A DNA stretch of 64,000 bases, taken from GCA-2717185 sp964474755 (GTDB taxonomy: Bacteria > Pseudomonadota > Alphaproteobacteria > UBA8366 > GCA-2717185). The stretch is from the NCBI GenBank assembly GCA_964474755.1, contig CAYYUG010000002.1, forward strand, positions 1 through 64,000, given 5' to 3'. Shown here in pieces: positions 61,206 to 64,000 of the stretch. The notes below the pieces were generated by a model. It was given only the letters and a program-made list of their open reading frames with translations. It searched no databases and was not told the origin of the DNA. Both the position numbers and the translations under genes were made by a program. Position 1 is the first letter of the stretch, and every line of letters begins with the position of its first letter.

Positions 61206-61234
61206 AATATAGAGATTTATTCCTATTTGAGCAA
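61206..61234 (-). promoter_or_regulatory. Sigma70-type promoter of gltA
   Basis: The minus strand reads TTGCTC (61234-61229), a 17-base spacer, and TATATT (61211-61206), about 110 bases upstream of gltA. Spacing is ideal and both boxes are close to consensus. It lies just past the end of gltX. Confidence 0.5.
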
Positions 61235-61246
61235 ATTAGCCGGGCG

Positions 61247-62653
61247 CTAGCGTTGGGTCCCCGGGACTGCCAGGAGGCGCGTCAGCGACTCCTCTTTGCC
61301 TAGTATATGCAACACCTCGAATATCCCTGGTGATGCGTTCGAACCGGTCAGCGCTACCCGCAATGGTTGTGCTAATTTGCCAAGTCCGATGTTTCTTGCC
61401 GCGACGAAATCGCGAGCTGTTTGCTCAATATCCGCTTCTATCCATCCGTCAAGCGATTGCAGTTTTGCGGCGAAATCTGTCAGATGCGTAATTCCGTCCT
61501 CATCGAGTAATTTGGCCGCTTTGGTGTTTTGCAAGGGAAATGTTGGGGCGTCTGCGTAGAACCGTGCCATTTTTGCTAGGTCGTTCAAGTTTTTTGCTCG
61601 TTCGGTAAGGCTGCTGAGGCCGGCGGCCAACCGTTTGCGTACCGTTTCGACCGCGCAACTAGTGCAATCAAGTCGTGACATTAGAAGTTCGATCAACGTT
61701 TCAGTATCTACTTCTCTCAGATAGTGCTGGTTAACGCTTTCCAGTCTGTCTAAGTCAAACCGCGATGGTGATTTGCCCACTGCATCGAGGTCGAACCATT
61801 CAATTGCTTGTTCGATCGATATGATCTCATCGTCTCCATGGCTCCATCCCAGCCGTAGCAAATAGTTTCTAAGGGCTTCCGGCAGATAGCCCATATCTTG
61901 GTAGGCATCAATTCCCAGAGCGCCATGACGTTTGGAAAGTTTCTGGCCATTTGCACCATGAATCAATGGGATATGACCGAATGCCGGTGGCTTCCAGTCC
62001 AGCGCAAAAAACAATTGGGTTTGTCGTGCGGCGTTTGTCAGATGGTCGTCTCCCCGGATTACATGAGTGATGCCCATATCATGGTCGTCTACAACGACAG
62101 AGAGCATGTAGGTCGGCGTGCCATCGTTTCGCAGCAGGATCATATCATCGAGCTGGTTGTTGCCTACTTGAACAGGCCCTTGCACTAAGTCGCAGACGAC
62201 CGTTTCGCCTTCGAGTGGGGCCTTCAATCGGACCACTGGATGGACACCTTCTGGGGCTTCGGATTTGTCGCGGTCGCGCCAACGCCCGTCGTAGCGCATC
62301 GAGCGTCCTTCTCGCTTGGCCGTTTCACGCATTTCCGCCAATTCTTCGGTTGTGCAATAGCAGTGATATGCGCGTCCATTTGCCAGTAACTCGTGCGCGA
62401 CGGCTGCGTGCCGAGCAGCTCGCTGGGATTGGAAGTAGGTGTCGCGGTTCCAATCCAATTCAAGCCAGCGCAGCCCGTCCAGGATCGCGTCAATCGCTTG
62501 AGGCGTCGATCGTTTGTGGTCGGTATCCTCTATCCGCAAAAGAAACTCGCCGCCATGATGTTTGGCGAAGAGCCAGTTGAACAACGCGGTCCGGGCACCG
62601 CCGATATGCAGGTAACCAGTGGGCGAGGGAGCGAAGCGCGTGACAACGGCCAT
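61247..62653 (-). CDS. gltX: Glutamyl-tRNA synthetase
   Basis: This class I synthetase of 468 residues charges tRNA-Glu. The HIGH-type motif lies in RFAPSPTGYLHIGGARTALFNWLFA at residues 5-29 and the KMSKS-type motif is KLSKRHG near residue 240. The zinc-site cysteines are not clearly kept (CYCTTEEL is present near 98). The frame is open to 62764, but the ATG at 62653 (MAVVTRFAPSPTG) is the standard start. No operon partner is nearby. Confidence 0.97.
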   Translation of the reverse strand: MAVVTRFAPSPTGYLHIGGARTALFNWLFAKHHGGEFLLRIEDTDHKRSTPQAIDAILDGLRWLELDWNRDTYFQSQRAARHAAVAHELLANGRAYHCYCTTEELAEMRETAKREGRSMRYDGRWRDRDKSEAPEGVHPVVRLKAPLEGETVVCDLVQGPVQVGNNQLDDMILLRNDGTPTYMLSVVVDDHDMGITHVIRGDDHLTNAARQTQLFFALDWKPPAFGHIPLIHGANGQKLSKRHGALGIDAYQDMGYLPEALRNYLLRLGWSHGDDEIISIEQAIEWFDLDAVGKSPSRFDLDRLESVNQHYLREVDTETLIELLMSRLDCTSCAVETVRKRLAAGLSSLTERAKNLNDLAKMARFYADAPTFPLQNTKAAKLLDEDGITHLTDFAAKLQSLDGWIEADIEQTARDFVAARNIGLGKLAQPLRVALTGSNASPGIFEVLHILGKEESLTRLLAVPGTQR

Positions 62654-63269
62654 GCGGCGTCCTTTCAGAGAAGATGAGACAAGTGCTCGCGGTTTACCAC
62701 GATGATACACAGCCTGAGAAGCCACTTGAGTGTGAGCAGGCAAAGAACCAAATGATAGAATCACAACACCATTTTATACAAAAACAATCGCTACTTAATG
62801 TGCAATACAACCGTAAAACCTTTAGAGACGTTGCGAACCTTAACCATGTTTGCTGCCTGTTTCGCGCTATTTGCCGCTGGACCCTCCCTGTTCTTGGACG
62901 ATGGCTTGATAGTCGTGTTGCCGAACATTGGGTGTCTCGTAAATTAGACCACGCACGGCGTAAAATTGATTGCCACTAGGTGGCGCAGTTACAGCCGACA
63001 GTGCGGCATACAATCTTGGCGTCAGGAAATCGATTGCCGACACTGAAATAGTGTCGTCTGCACATAGAGGGCAAAAGAATAGATCTAATCTTTGCTGGAC
63101 GATCCGCTACGCTGGAATAATTATGCTGTGATGTCGATATCGTGGTTGGTGCAGCTTTATATCGGCCGGATTCACCCATATTGCCAAGGTGGCCTTGCGA
63201 CCTGAGAACCGAGTTTTTTGGTCGACAGTCAGGAATATTGAATCTTGATGTTAAAGCGGCGGCCAAAAT
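62654..63269. other. Intergenic region between gltX and lexA, comEC-less
   Basis: No gene is supported in 616 bases. Open frames at 62674-62979 (plus) and 62976-63266 (minus) show no family features. In many related genomes comEC occupies this place, divergent from gltX. I see no ComEC-like hydrophobic or metallo-hydrolase segment in any frame. Confidence 0.5.
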
Positions 63270-63974
63270 CTAGTAGCGTCGGAGAAGTCCGATTAGCCGC
63301 CCTTGCACCTTGACCCGGTCAGGTCCAAAAATCCGCGTTTCGTATGAGATGTTGGCCGGTTCGAGCGCGATTGAGTCGCCCCGCTGTCGGAGCCGTTTCA
63401 AGGTCACTTCGTTTTCGTCGATTAGGGCGACGACAATCGATCCGGTTTCCGCCGTATCGCAGCGTTGAATGACAACGGTATCACCATTCAATATTCCGGC
63501 GTCAACCATCGAGTCACCTTCAACCTCCAGCGCGTAGTGGTCTCCACCACCGAGCATACTGGCGGGTATATCGACTGCGTTGGTCTGATCGCGCAAGGCT
63601 TCAATAGGCGTACCAGCAGCAATCTTGCCATAGAGGGGTAAGGGTACGGACTCGAACCCGTCGGTAAAGTCAGCCGCGGCCGGTGGTGGAGCAAACTCGT
63701 CGTTGCTGATGACTTTGGGCAAAAAACCATTTTTGGAGCTAAGGCCCGCGGATTCCGCATTCTCGGGCAGACGGATGATTTCTAGCGCGCGAGCACGGTG
63801 CGGCAAACGACGGATAAAGCCACGCTCTTCGAGCCCCGTGATCAGCCTGTGAATACCGGATTTGGACTTCAGGTCTAACGCTTGCTTCATTTCTTCGAAT
63901 GAAGGCGATACACCTGAAGCAGAAAGGCGGTCCTGAATATACATCAACAACTCGTACTGTTTACGGGTAAGCAC
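63270..63974 (-). CDS. lexA: LexA repressor
   Basis: LexA represses the SOS regulon and cleaves itself when stimulated by RecA. This 234-residue protein has an N-terminal winged helix-turn-helix (MLTRKQYELLMYIQDRL to about 70). A linker of about 40 residues follows, then an S24 peptidase-like domain. The scissile Ala-Gly is residues 120-121 (KIAAGTP). The catalytic Ser is residue 155 (EGDSMVDAG) and the Lys residue 193 (NEVTLKRL). The longer linker is usual in alphaproteobacteria. The promoter with any SOS box lies at or beyond the window edge. Confidence 0.98.
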   Translation of the reverse strand: MLTRKQYELLMYIQDRLSASGVSPSFEEMKQALDLKSKSGIHRLITGLEERGFIRRLPHRARALEIIRLPENAESAGLSSKNGFLPKVISNDEFAPPPAAADFTDGFESVPLPLYGKIAAGTPIEALRDQTNAVDIPASMLGGGDHYALEVEGDSMVDAGILNGDTVVIQRCDTAETGSIVVALIDENEVTLKRLRQRGDSIALEPANISYETRIFGPDRVKVQGRLIGLLRRY

Positions 63975-64000
63975 GAATAATTCTCCCTTCGGAAAATTCC

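Noticed and set aside
62674..62979. 101-codon frame upstream of gltX
   Set aside because: It is polar, has no family features and lies across the gltX promoter region.

Overview
The window reads as a chromosomal segment of an alphaproteobacterium, most like the Rhodospirillales. The basis is gene order and gene choice: nuoA-N run into birA, coaX, RNase J, mce and a DUF1467 gene, followed by a short prolyl-tRNA synthetase, lolCD, dnaE, rpsB-tsf-pyrH-frr-uppS-cdsA-dxr-rseP-bamA-skp and lpxD-fabZ-lpxA-lpxI-lpxB, then gltA, gltX and lexA. LpxI in place of LpxH and a DUF6481 protein fit the same group. No tRNA, rRNA, CRISPR array, insertion sequence or phage gene was found.

Region 1 (1-19.6 kb) is accessory and mixed. 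Plus-strand genes are an NTF2-like/flavin monooxygenase fusion, a charged DUF6481 protein, an SDR and an LLM-class flavin oxidoreductase. Minus-strand genes are an AT-rich Old Yellow Enzyme gene, a small secreted protein and an EamA transporter. A sarcosine/dimethylglycine-dehydrogenase-like flavoprotein follows on the plus strand. Intergenic gaps are long and hold repeats, hairpins and a tRNA-like scrap.

The most notable element is a six-gene minus-strand operon (17340 down to 11542) preceded by a clear TPP riboswitch and a sigma70-like promoter. Its order is LuxE-like acyl-activating enzyme, LuxC-like acyl reductase, ABC ATPase, permease, NMT1/THI5-like binding protein, SDR. The genes are nearly all coupled by overlaps or very short gaps. 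The riboswitch ties the operon to thiamine status, while LuxE, LuxC and an SDR together could reduce a carboxylic acid to an aldehyde and then an alcohol. I infer a possible uptake and reductive-salvage route for an oxidised (carboxylated) thiamine or thiamine precursor. No function of this kind is proven by the sequence.

Region 2 (19.8-59.7 kb) is almost entirely plus strand, dense and conserved. It begins with all fourteen respiratory Complex I genes, preceded by a promoter candidate and a pair of direct repeats. Cofactor and RNA metabolism genes come next, then lipoprotein release, the replicative polymerase, translation factors, isoprenoid/phospholipid enzymes, outer-membrane assembly and lipid A synthesis.

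Region 3 (59.7-64 kb) is minus strand: gltA, gltX and lexA. A bidirectional terminator separates gltA from lpxB. The gap between gltX and lexA, where many relatives carry comEC, is empty.
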